A stretch of 64,000 nucleotides of DNA from assembly GCA_002794775.1 (NCBI GenBank), contig NBAY01000079.1, forward strand, positions 124,001 through 188,000, written 5' to 3'. Every line of letters begins with the position of its first letter. Positions within the stretch are counted from its first letter, which is position 1. Positions 44,201 to 54,456 of the stretch are shown here, in pieces. The DNA comes from Porodaedalea pini (taxonomy: Eukaryota; Basidiomycota; Agaricomycetes; Hymenochaetales; Hymenochaetaceae). The notes under the pieces are model-generated. The model saw only the letters and a program-made list of their open reading frames with translations. It ran no database searches and had not been told where the DNA came from. Made by a program: the position numbers and the translations under genes.

Positions 44201-45080
44201 AAGAAAGAAGGTCGTCCAGTGCCTTGGGAGAATCGATCTCTGTTAATGAAAAGGAGAATGAGTTAGAGTCGCAAAATTCCCCTATAAAAGTGGGTAAATC
44301 GTGGGAGAAAATGGAACGAAGGGGATGTTGTGGGGTTGTGGATAATACATTGATGTCGAATGAGAAACGAAGGGGAAGGTGATCTGAAGAAATGTCCAAA
44401 GAAGGGTCTGAAACGGAAATGTGTTCTAAGAGGAAAGGGGCGAAATCGTCAGATGCAATGACGAGATTGATGATGGACTTGGAACCAGAAGAACGATTAA
44501 AATAAGTGTGTTGATCACGAGGGTTGCAAACGATTAGATCATTCTCGTTGATCCAGTCAACGAGAGCTGACGACTGTGGAAAGGTGTAGGATTGGTCTGG
44601 GAGGGACCACAGGTCTGCATGTCGGTTAAAATCCCCGGTCAAGATGTTAGATGGTATGTCAAGAGAAGGGAAGGGATTCTCAAACTCATGCAAAGAGGGA
44701 GAATTGTAGATGTTCCAAAGTAATAAAGGGGATAAATCGCCCCGAGAAATTGAAATGACCGTAATGTTCGGAGAAGAGGAAGAGGAAGGGATGTAAAGCG
44801 AAACGCGGTGGACGATACGGGGGTGTACAAGAGTGCAACACCTGGGTTTTTCAGCAGAGGAGGGTCGGAACGCAGTATAGGGAGCGAAATTGCAAATGTT
44901 AAAGATTCGCGAACCAAGCGAAGAAGATTTAGAAGGAACAATAGAAAGGAGTGTTGGGATCTCCTGAAAACAAATAATGTCAGGAGCGACGTGAGTGGAA
45001 GAAAAGGCACATAAAAGAAAATCAAATGTAGGTTCTGAATTCCGAATATTAAGGGAAAAAACAGAAATTGTGTCTGTCAT
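41250..45080 (-). pseudogene. LINE-B ORF2 (AP endonuclease, RT, RNase H), one stop near the C-terminus
   Basis: The likely start is ATG at 45080 (MTDTISVFSLNIRNSEP), 5 bp after the ORF1 stop, as in LINE-A. The endonuclease shows PDIICFQEIP, LTGDFNRHADLWSL and SSDHLPLRFSF. The reverse transcriptase shows VTFIPKPKRSDFTVPRAYRP, TVDIQGFFDNISH, GVPQGSPLSPLISVF and LLAYMDDHLLYARS (the YMDD catalytic box). RNase H shows YFIFTDGSIIPD and IQWLPSHRGVLGN. A TGA at about 41685-41687 interrupts the frame before the final Cys/His block CPDPLCTKHDVRHSLNSCP. The protein would nick DNA and copy the LINE RNA at the target; loss of the Cys/His tail probably weakens it. Confidence 0.92.
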
Positions 45081-45085
45081 AAAGC

Positions 45086-48000
45086 CTAAAACGGAGAACG
45101 ATAATTCTGGCGAGCTGGACACTCCGAGGATCTGGCGCTGTGGTTGCCCTGACAGTTGATGCACAGAGCAAAATGTTCGCATTGAAGGTTGTTTGATGCG
45201 GTGCATGGCGCGCATTTGGTGACATGGGTGGCAGTGCGATGGGGTTCGGAGCAGATTGCGCATCGAGCGACCGATCTGCATTTTGCGGCCGGATGACCCA
45301 GGCGATGACAATTGTCACACTGGTTAATGGTGGGGCAAGCCTTCATCTCCTCAAGTCGGCGGATGACGCCAAAGATGGGAACCGATCTGTTATTATGGAG
45401 GAAAAAGTGATCAAAACAGAGGCGGGAGTCATCTTTGAGGACAACCGAAACATTGCAATAATCGCGTTGGTTGAGGCGTTCAATGGAAGACATGAACCAA
45501 GGTGGGAACATGAATTCATGGCCTTCAAATTGCGGTAACGAGGAAATCTCCTGGATAAGGTCTTTTTCCGAGTAGATGAGGTTGGTATCTTTGTCATAGA
45601 CTGGGACACCGGGGATGACCATTTTGAACTGGGGTGAAGGTGTGAATGCCTTAGCCCTGGAAATGTTGATAATACGGTTGAGCTGGGATACGAGCGAGCT
45701 GTGCTGTGTGTCAAAGTCAGAACAAATGTTAGTAAAAGCAATCAAAAGATTGCTGTTGGTAGTGTATTCGACGTTCAGGATGACCAGGTGTTTAAAGAGT
45801 GGGTTGCCCTTAAGGCCCGCACGAACAGCATTTTTAACAGATAAAGGGGACGGGCGAACAGCGAGGTCACCCAGGAGCGAAAAGAAAATACGGCGAACGT
45901 TGCGGACTCGGGTGTTGACCGATCCGTTAGATCGGTTGATTGGAACAGTGGAAACTTCCCCTTGAGGGTTCTGTTCAGTAATGCGTACTACCTTGGTGGG
46001 GGTAGTCTTAGGTTTCTTTTGAGCCGCTTTAGCGTAAGAAACGGTGGTGAAACCTTCCTGATCGGTGCCAACCAATTCAACAGGGGGATAGTAGATTTTG
46101 GTTTGCGAACCACGAGGAGCGTTGTGTTCTGAGTGGGCGTAACCATCAGGTGCAATGATAGTTCCCTCTGTAGTCATGCGGTACCCGGAGCCTGGGATAC
46201 GGGTTTTAGCGATGGTGGCAGCATATTCGGTTTTACCATTTTTTGGGACCGGGACGCGCTGTTTAACAATCAGAGCTGGGGGAGGGAATCTGGGGTCATG
46301 AGCGAAGCGAACCCCAATGGGGTCCGGTGTCAGTGATGGACTACGGGTACGCAAATGGTAGCCGGGTCGCGCGGAACTCAGTCAGAGGAGGAGGGAGACA
46401 AGAGAGAGAGCGGTGAGCCAGGGGGAACTGACACAGCGCGGAGATAAGGAGCAGCTACTGGACGTAGCCAGGTAGAATTGACCAGGTCGAAACTAGGGGA
46501 TAAGTACAGGAGGACTACCTACTTATATACCCTTCAGCGGCTGCGCACGGACCAGGGAATTAACTACTACATAAGGATAGATGATAGAACGTTGTGGAAT
46601 TTCATAGAATAATGAAATCATAGGATCGGTCAGCGAGTAAGGATAGTGTGAGAAGGAGCGTAATGAATAATGAGTAAGCAGGAATAAGTGTGATTAGTGA
46701 TGGATGGATAAGATATGATAAGATAAGATAAGAGAAAATGATAAGATAAGATAATTTAAAAAGCGTCCATGACATGACCCTCCCCTTCAAGGCGAGCGTC
46801 CCGATCGCCCTTGTTCCCTACCCTGGAACTTACCGGCCCACCACTGTGCCACTCCTTTCTGTCTCTCAGGCTCCGTCATTTCAAACACGGGTCGGAACTT
46901 CAGCTGCGACATCTCTAGGGTGTTGAGGGCGCGAGGAGCACTGGGAGTTGATTTATGAAATTCGTCAATGGCCTCTTGAGAGTTCGTCAAATTCTCAATT
47001 GGTTCCCAGGTGCGTTCTTCGTTCGGATACCCTTTCCAATGTACGAGGTATTTGAGCTTCCCTCGCACAAGTTTGGAGTCGACAACCTTTTCGACCTCAT
47101 ATTCCGGCACATCGTCAATGATTTCGGGTGGGGGTGGAAGATCCTGCTTTTGCGACGTATACTGCGGCTCGTGGTATGGGGAGAGGAGCACTTCATTGAA
47201 AACTGGATAGACTTTTTTCCATGTACGTGGAAGTTTAAGTCTATATGCTGATGTGCCAATTTTCTTTTCGACAATGAAAGGCCCATAACGTTTATCTCCC
47301 AGCTTCTTCATAGGACGATCTGTCTTTAAGTGAGTTCCTTCGAGCATGACCTTTTCCCCAGGTTTATACTCGATGGATTCTCCCTTCGTCCTGTCATAGA
47401 AGCGCTTCATGGTTTCGGCCGCATGCTTTAATGCCGATTCGGTTTCCTCCCTGATCTTGGCCATCCGGTCGGCAAACTGCTTAGCGGACTCATTGGTCGA
47501 TTCGCATCTAGGATTCGTGCCCTTATATGGGTGTCTCCCATGGTTGATGAAAAAGGGTGACGCTCCTGTCGACGTTTGTTCTTTGTCGTTGTACGCGAAT
47601 TCCGCTAGCGCAAGCCATTCCGCCCAGTCCGACTGATGGTGGTTAACAAAGAGACGAAGGTACTGTTCAATCTCTTGGTTTATCCGTTCTGTCTGACCAT
47701 CTGTCTGTGGGTGATATGCCGTTGACGGGTTTCCCTCGATGCCCAGTAACCGGTATAGTTCATTCATGAATTTGGACTCGAACTGTGATCCTCTGTCATG
47801 AATAAACTTGCACGGTATGCCGTGTAGCCTGAAGACATGATCCCAGTAGAGCCTCGCCATTCCTTCCGACGTTATGCTCACTGAGGTAGGGATCGCATGC
47901 ACCTGTTTACTGAACCTGTCAACGAAGACACAGATTGCATTATGCCCATTGGACTCGGGTAGTTCGCCGATCAGGTCTGCTGTGACGATTTCCCAAGGAC

Positions 48001-51000
48001 CTTTCGGGATCTCGTTTGGGTTCAGAGGATTGTGCGGTTTCGCTCTGTGTGCCTTCGTACGTTGGCACGCATCACATCCCTCGACATACATTCGAACATC
48101 TCGTTGGATTCCTGGCCACCAGTAGTTGCGTGTGATCAACTCATGGGTCTTGTAGCGTCCTGGGTGTCCTGCGAGTGTGCTGTCGTGATGGTTTCGAATG
48201 ATGTCTTCTCGGAGTTTATGGTCTTTCGGCATGTAGATCCTGCCCTTCCACATCAACAACCCTTCTTCTTCCTCCCACTCTCATTCCTTCCGCTCTAACG
48301 CCTTCACAACTGCTCTGTCCCTGTTGTTTCGTACCCTTTTAATTCGTTTAACGAAGTCTGCATCCAGCGCTTCTAGCAGTGTTTCGTTTACAAATAAGTC
48401 CGGCTTGAGCAAAACAATGTCGATATTGTCGTTCTCCCCCCTCTCATGATCCGCTCGTCTCGAGAGGAGGTCAGCCTTAGTCATCAGGGCACCTGGTTTA
48501 TGGAACAGTTTGAAGTCGTAGTCCGCTAACTCCTGTAGCCATCTCGCTTGTCGGTGGTTAATCTTCTGGGGTTTTCGGAAATACTGGAGGTTGAGGTGAT
48601 CCGACCAGATTTCGAAGGTTTGCATTGCCCCTAGAAGATATTGTCGCCAGTCATCCAGTGCGCACATGATCGCGAACATCTCTTTGTCATAGATTTCGTA
48701 ATTGCGCTCTGCTTGGCTAAGCGCTTGCGATCGGTATGCGATTGGATGCCACTTTCCGTCAACGAATTGGGACAGAATGGCGCCGTTAGCGAAATGCGAC
48801 GAATCAGCCTCCACCCGAAATTGACCATCATCAGTAGGCACTGTGAGTACAGGTTCTTCACAGAGCTTCTGTTTCAGACGTTCAAAGGCCTCCTGTTGCT
48901 CCACCTCCCACTTCCACTCTACATCTCCGGTCAACACTGTCAAGGGCTTCGCATAGTGACTGAATGCTAGGATGAAGCGGCGGTAATAGTTGCAGAACCC
49001 AAGGAAAGACTGTAGTTCTTTCTTGTTCTTAGGCACTGGCCAATCTTTTACACCCGCCACTTTGGCTGGATCCATGCGAATCTGTCCGTTGCCGAGGATA
49101 TGCCCAAGATAGTTCATGGTCTCTTGAGCGAAGCTGCACTTTTCTGGCTTTAAGAACAACTTGTTTGCTCGCAACACTTCCAGGACTTGTCGGACGAGTT
49201 TGTCATGATGTTCGCGAGTTCGTGCGAAGATCAGGATGTCGTCCATGTAGACTATGACGTGTCCATCATTGACGAGTTCTCGGAAGATCTCGTTCATGAA
49301 TCCTTGGAAGGTTGCCGGTGAGTTTGTGAGACCGAAAAACATGACCGTTGGTTCGAATAGACCGCGGTTTGTCCTGAAGGCGGCTTTATGCTCGTCGCCC
49401 TCTCAAATCCGAATGTTATTGTAACCCCAACGTATGTCAAGCTTCATGAAGAATTTCGCCTGTTTCGTTTTGTCAATGAGCTCTTGGATTAGAGGTAACG
49501 GGTATTTGTTCTTAACCGTCATCTCGTTGAGCCGGCGATAGTCCTGTACGGGGCGAAGCTTGCCATCCTTCTTTTTTATGAAGAAGAAGGGGGATGCCAT
49601 CTCAGATTGAGAGTTATGAATACGGCCAGTTCTCAAGTTTTCGGTGAGGAATTCGTCCAGTGCCACCTGTTCAGATGGGCTGAGCGGGTAGATTTTACAG
49701 TCAGAGAGCTTTGATCCTGGCTTGAGTTCAATAGCATGATCCCAAGGGCGTCTCTCTGGTAACTGATCGAATTCCTGTTCACTGAAGACGTCCGCGAACT
49801 CTTTGACATAGTTCGGGACTTCCTCGAGCACCTGTTGTCTGACCTTCAGCGCTTTTCTCGGATCGGACTTAATGTACCTGTCCCAATCGAAGAGGAAGAG
49901 CTGATCGCCATCTTCAAGTTCCACCAAATCAAGGTTTTCGTCGGGGTCTGCATCAATGTCCTCTAGACTATGGATATAGCCGCATACATCGGGGCATCGA
50001 TCAAATTCGATCGTTGATTTTTGCCAGTCGATGTTGGGATTGTGCAGCTTTAACCATTCATGTCCGATGAACACATCTGTTTTCCCTAGATCTGTGACCG
50101 CGAAGTGGATGCGCTCCGAATGATCTTTAATCGTCATGCGCATTTCCACAAACTCTGTGATCGAGCCGTCCTTGTTGAGCGTGCCGTCAGCATTATAGAC
50201 TCGGATTGGGATGGGTGTCTTTTTTGTCCGGATCTGATGCTTTTCGACGAAGGATCGGTTGATACATGAGCCAGTGCAGCCACTGTCCAGTAGGGCGTCT
50301 ACCTTGAACTGGTTACCGGTGTCGGTCGTTTGAAGGAGAATCGGTACCATGAGCTGTTGCCCCCGAGACCCTCTTACGAACCGTTTCGGACCCCTCAGGT
50401 CCCTAACAGCTGCCACGGCATCTGGTTCTTCTAGCGCAATGATTTGACGCACCGTCTCTTCATTCGCTTCAGCATGCCTCTGCTGTTTCATCCACACTCG
50501 GAGAGTCGTTAAAGCACTTTCAAGTTTATCCTCTTTGAGACGCCGTACTACCCATGGGGCCGTAAAGGGGACAGGGCGATCTCTCCAGGACTTCCTCTCA
50601 GCTTGTTTCGAAGAGTTTTCATTTTTCACGGATTTCGGTTCAGTTCCGGCCAAGGAAGAAATAGAATTAAAAGATTCGGAACAGGGTTTTACATGATTTT
50701 TTGACACAGGAGTAGGACGAGATGATGAGGCAGACGTGTTGTTACATATAGGCATATCTATACTACTAGCTACTGGTACAGGGACAGAAGGGATATTTTT
50801 GCGAGTGACATTGCTTTTTACATTTTTTTGTATTTTATCTAAATTATCTACAGAGTCCATAGAATTATCAAAAATGGCCGTTTGAAAAACCGAAACTGAA
50901 CCTATCCCAGTCAGTGCCGTGTTCACTGCTGGGGTTCCGCAAAATCCAACTCCCGCTCAAAGAGCGCCTCCTCTTCTTCCTCCGCAAAGTCTGACTCCTT

Positions 51001-54000
51001 GAGCGTCGCGGTCTCGTCTGCCCAGACTTTTCTCTCTCGGGGTTCCATCCCCATCAACACAGCCCTTATCACCTTCTTCTGCATCGGGCAATTCCTCTGT
51101 AGATGTCCAGATTCCTTGCAGTAGTAGCAGAGTCCGGCTTTCCTCAGCTCTTCGAGTGAGACGTCCATCGGCTTCCCCATGCCTCCATATGTGACTCCGG
51201 TGGCATCGCGTCTTTCAGGGATTCTCGGTGTGAACGTCTGGGTAGGTTTTGGTGGGAGCACCTGAGGTCTGGACGGGGCAGCGCGCATTTGTTCGATGGC
51301 CTTCATCTGACGTCTAGCGTTGTTGAATCGAATGGCTTTTTCTTGCCAGCCTTTGTACGTGGTTGGGACCGTGTCACTCATTTCGATTCGGTATACGATC
51401 TCTCTATCCAAGGCTTTCGTCAGTTTGTGGATGAGGGTGTCGTCATTCTTTGCGTCATCGTTGTATCCTGCCGCACGGCGATAGATGTCGAACTGCTGGA
51501 AGAATTGGTCGGCTGTGATGTCTCGGGTGTGCTTCCAGCTATCCAATTTTTGCATGGCGTTCATGCGTTCGTTCGGATCTCCGAACACTTTCTCCAGCTG
51601 TTCGTTAAACTTCTGGCGACTGACGAGCGAAAAGATCAGATAGCCGTCCATCTTGATGCTTTCCAGGAAGTTCTGTGCCCAGAGTGCGGCCGAGCCTTCC
51701 GTCATGAACGACAACACGAAAAGGAAGTAGTCCTTGTCGTTCATGAAGTCCTCTGCGTTAGCTTCAACGTAAAGGGTGATGGCACGTTCGAACTTCTTGT
51801 AGTCTCGCCCGTTGAACGCCTCGGGTTTGGCGATATGTCTTCCTCCACTGCGGCTTGTTGGTGGAGGGACAGGTGCGGCTGCGGCTGCTGGCGTGGGGGT
51901 TGCGAGTAATCCCAGGCCGTGTAGCGCGTTGATGATCTCCTGCATCATGTCGTTTGAGATCGTCGGAGTTGCGGCTGCTGGTGCAGCTGGGGCTTGGGGT
52001 TCTGCCATGATAGGCGGTGGTGTTGGTGATGGGTGGGGTGGTTGGTGGGCTCCTAGCTCGTCGTCTAGGCATACCAGGTCGTCGTCGGTCAGGGGTGGTA
52101 GTTGTGCGAGGACAGCGTCGGCAGTGTCTTCTGGTGGTGTATTCCACCGCTGTGCCGCTGATCCAGGCAGTCGAGCGTACGGGTGTGGAGCCAGCTCAAA
52201 TCAGAGACAACACTGCCAGCCGACAGGTGGTGCGGACGCCTGCGGATCTGATTGAGCGCTGTAACAAAACTCCTGATGTGGTGGTCGACTTTCACTTGCT
52301 GATCAAACCCGGATCTTCCTCTGTGAAGACTCCAACGGGCGCCAAGGGACCTTTCCGAAGATCACCCCCAAGGCCTGGTAGCTACTCTCGAGTGGGTCGG
52401 ACTCAACGTTACCCCCTCTCAAACGAGCGCTAGTTGATCGAATAGAAAGAGGACGGCGGGTTGTGAAACGAGTGAGTTTAATAATGAAGGTAAGGAATTA
52501 ACGACGTATCGGCCTGATCGATGCACGTGAGATCGATCTAAGAATAGGTGTGGGTTGAAGCGATCGTAGTCGGGGTCGCAGTCCAAGTCGTCGGACGCGT
52601 CGGATGAGAATGTTGGTCTAGAGTTCGGGGTTACGGACAGGTAGTGGTCGGTTTTGAGGTTGTTGGACGAGATGAGGGTTGAGAGTGATGATGATAGATA
52701 GTAGGAATAGTTCAATGGTGAGAGTGATTTGCGGGGTACAGGTGAAGGTGTAGATGGTAGCGCGGTAGAGAGATCGTTGTTGGTAGGAGATGCGAATGTT
52801 TAGAGCCAGCGTGGTTTTGGTGACTGAGAATGCGCAAGGCGGTAGGGGTAAGTTTCGACCTTGTGTCAGCGACGGACTATGGGTACGCAAATGGTAGCCG
52901 GGTCGCGCGGAACTCAGTCAGAGGAGGAGGGAGACAAGAGAGAGAGCGGTGAGCCAGGGGGAACTGACACAGCGCGGAGATAAGGAGCAGCTACTGGACG
53001 TAGCCAGGTAGAATTGACCAGGTCGAAACTAGGGGATAAGTACAGGAGGACTACCTACTTATATACCCTTCAGCGGCTGCGCACGGACCAGGGAATTAAC
53101 TACTACATAAGGATAGATGATAGAACGTTGTGGAATTTCATAGAATAATGAAATCATAGGATCGGTCAGCGAGTAAGGATAGTGTGAGAAGGAGCGTAAT
53201 GAATAATGAGTAAGCAGGAATAAGTGTGATTAGTGATGGATGGATAAGATATGATAAGATAAGATAAGAGAAAATGATAAGATAAGATAATTTAAAAAGC
53301 GTCCATGACATCCGGTAGAATTTTCTTCTGTTTGTTTATGTTAGTGTTAGTTGTCGTGGACAGATGAACAGTGGAAACAGGGGAATCTGCAAGCTGTTTT
53401 TCGATTATGTTAGTTTTTTCAGATATGGAGGATACGACCGCCGAAAGATTCTGAATAGACCTGGACATAGCGTGCATAGTGTCCGTAATTTCTTGGTCTC
53501 GAATGGTCTGGCTGTTAGTATAAATATTCTCAAACACATGTTTAAAAGAGGGAGAATGGATACGGAAAGTAGAATGGAAGGCTTCCAGACTTTCGTTAGC
53601 TGAGTTAGAAAGGGAGGTTTCGTCATCCAAACTGTTTGACTTGTTTATCCAGGATACCAGGTTGGATCCAATATTAGCGAGGATGGACCCAGCGCGAACC
53701 GGGTCGTCGAACCAGGGCTTGTCCGATGACCACGTCGGTTGGGAAATGAGTGTGTTAATCATGTTGATAGTTTCTTTGGTAAGATCGGCAAAGGAAAGGT
53801 TGACCTTCTCGGCGATGGCCGGATCAGTCATTTCATCGATATCCTCCATAACGTTGTCGACCTGAGGGGCCTGACTGGTATGCTCGTCCGGGATGTACAA
53901 ATCATCGTCCATAGCATCGTCGTCGATTCGGGCAGGGGGTGGGATAGACCTATGTTCTTCTTCTGAGTTCGAACGTTTAAGACTGTTCTGTGATTCGATA

Positions 54001-54308
54001 TCAGGAGTCGGGGGGAGGTCCCCTTGTTTACGGAGTTTGGCGGCGTGTTCATCCGCCTCGACATCGGGAGACCAATTGCCGCGGTTCCTGTCTACTGTGG
54101 CGCATACATTGTCATTGTGGTTGTAGGTCTTGTCGCGACCACAAGTGACGCATAGCTTGGCGGTCCCGCTAACACACTGGCGACTGTGATAGGGGAGATC
54201 CTGTTTACACTCCTCACACTTGGTGGGGTCCTTGGGATTGACAAGGGAACGAGAAGACTTTGTCTTGTGAAGAGAGGCTTTGGCTCTGGTCAACATTTTG
54301 TTGTCCAT
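45086..54308 (-). CDS. LINE-B ORF1 (Gag-like, zinc knuckles), split by Gypsy-2 but otherwise open
   Basis: The start is ATG at 54308 (MDNKMLTRAKASLHKTK). The N-terminal part (54308-53311) has a double Cys pair (KCEECKQDLPYHSRQCVS, then LCVTCGRDKTYNHNDNVC). The frame is interrupted after KKILP by Gypsy-2. It resumes at 46327 as DPIGVRFAHD, with exact frame continuity once one TCCGG is removed. The C-terminal part (46327-45086) has three zinc knuckles (CDNCHRLGHPAAKC, CAICSEPHRTATHVTKC, CINCQGNHSARSSEC). No stop was found in either part. In its present state the protein is disrupted by 7 kb of inserted DNA. Confidence 0.9.
46328..46774 (-). repeat. Gypsy-2 3' LTR
   Basis: 447 bp, reading TGTCAGTGATGGACTACGGG at the low-coordinate end and ending CGTCCATGACA. 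It matches 52864-53310 except for three CG/TG differences in the first 20 bases. It contains a GATAAGATAAGATAA tract. Confidence 0.94.
46787..50947 (-). pseudogene. Gypsy-2 Pol, broken by two TGA codons
   Basis: The frame is reached by -1 slippage at 50947-50941 and runs to 46787. It has protease LLDSGCTGSC, RT core (RPVQDYRRLNEMTVKNKYPL; VYMDDILIFAR), RNase H (FRVEADSSHFANGA), integrase (HHDSTLAGHPG; CDACQRTKA; IHDRGSQFE; TAYHPQTDGQTERINQEIEQ) and a chromodomain (YLVHWKGYPNEERTWEP). A TGA at about 49403-49405 falls where Gypsy-1 has Arg (NIRI, stop, EGDEHKAAF). A second TGA at about 48281-48283 interrupts LERKE and EWEEEEG. Both are consistent with CGA to TGA. The copy looks recently inactivated rather than eroded. 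Confidence 0.92.
50906..50947 (-). promoter_or_regulatory. -1 programmed frameshift signal of Gypsy-2
   Basis: On the minus strand GGATTTT (50947-50941) has the form G GAT TTT in the gag frame. A 7-nt spacer follows, then a hairpin at 50933-50906: CCCAG CAGTG, loop AACACGG, CACTG, a bulged A, CTGGG. That is ten base pairs with one bulge. The -1 frame continues straight into pol, while gag stops at 50923-50925. Confidence 0.76.
50923..52008 (-). CDS. Gypsy-2 Gag
   Basis: 361 residues. An Ala/Pro-rich N-terminus (MAEPQAPAAPAAATPTISND) is followed by a Ty3/Gypsy Gag region (KPEAFNGRDYKKFERAI, SFMTEGSAALWAQNFLES, DPNERMNAMQKLDSWKHTRD), a conserved ERRDATGVTYGGMGKPMDVS stretch also present in Gypsy-1, and one zinc knuckle CYYCKESGHLQRNC. 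The end is strongly acidic. The frame is intact, and the slippery site lies seven codons before TGA. Confidence 0.92.
   Translation of the reverse strand: MAEPQAPAAPAAATPTISNDMMQEIINALHGLGLLATPTPAAAAAPVPPPTSRSGGRHIAKPEAFNGRDYKKFERAITLYVEANAEDFMNDKDYFLFVLSFMTEGSAALWAQNFLESIKMDGYLIFSLVSRQKFNEQLEKVFGDPNERMNAMQKLDSWKHTRDITADQFFQQFDIYRRAAGYNDDAKNDDTLIHKLTKALDREIVYRIEMSDTVPTTYKGWQEKAIRFNNARRQMKAIEQMRAAPSRPQVLPPKPTQTFTPRIPERRDATGVTYGGMGKPMDVSLEELRKAGLCYYCKESGHLQRNCPMQKKVIRAVLMGMEPRERKVWADETATLKESDFAEEEEEALFERELDFAEPQQ
52864..53310 (-). repeat. Gypsy-2 5' LTR
   Basis: 447 bp, starting TGTCAGCGACGGACTATGGG at the low-coordinate end and ending CATGACA at 53310, followed by the TCCGG duplication. It is the 5' LTR because the element reads on the minus strand. 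Confidence 0.94.
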
Positions 54309-54456
54309 AGCAGAGGAGAGATACGAAAAGGCTAGAGCAAAACGATTTTCCCACGATAGATGATGATGGTAGGAAGAAAGGTGATGACTACTCGCAGGTC
54401 TTGACCGCGACGTCAACGGCTCATCGACTCCGAGCTTGCAAGTCGAGCACGGCAAA

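Larger units (their letters stand above)
46328..53310 (-). mobile_element. Gypsy-2: chromodomain Ty3/Gypsy retrotransposon, 6,983 bp
   Basis: Two 447-bp LTRs (TGTCA...TGACA) bound it, with a TCCGG duplication at 46323-46327 and 53311-53315. It lies in LINE-B ORF1, in the same orientation. Gag is open, and pol has two TGA stops. The LTRs differ at three positions near one end; all three are CG versus TG. The purine tract before the 3' LTR, read on the minus strand, is CTTGAAGGGGAGGG, closely like that of Gypsy-1. The leader between the 5' LTR and gag (52863-52009) is about 855 nt. Confidence 0.94.
41110..54380 (-). mobile_element. LINE-B, Tad-like non-LTR retrotransposon (nearly intact, split by Gypsy-2)
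   Basis: The ends are set by the 11-12 bp duplication at 41098-41109 and 54381-54392. Without Gypsy-2 and its 5-bp duplication the element is about 6,283 bp. The 5' UTR (54380-54309 on the minus strand) reads TTCCTACCATCATCATC and CGTGGGAAAA, matching LINE-A. The tail is GCAGAAATTATAA. ORF1 is open once Gypsy-2 is removed. ORF2 has a single stop near its C-terminus. It is clearly younger or better preserved than LINE-A, but not a close copy of it at the protein level. Confidence 0.93.

Noticed and set aside
51289..52433. Plus-strand open frames over the Gypsy-2 gag and leader
   Set aside because: They lie antisense to a well supported Gag and have no recognisable domain.
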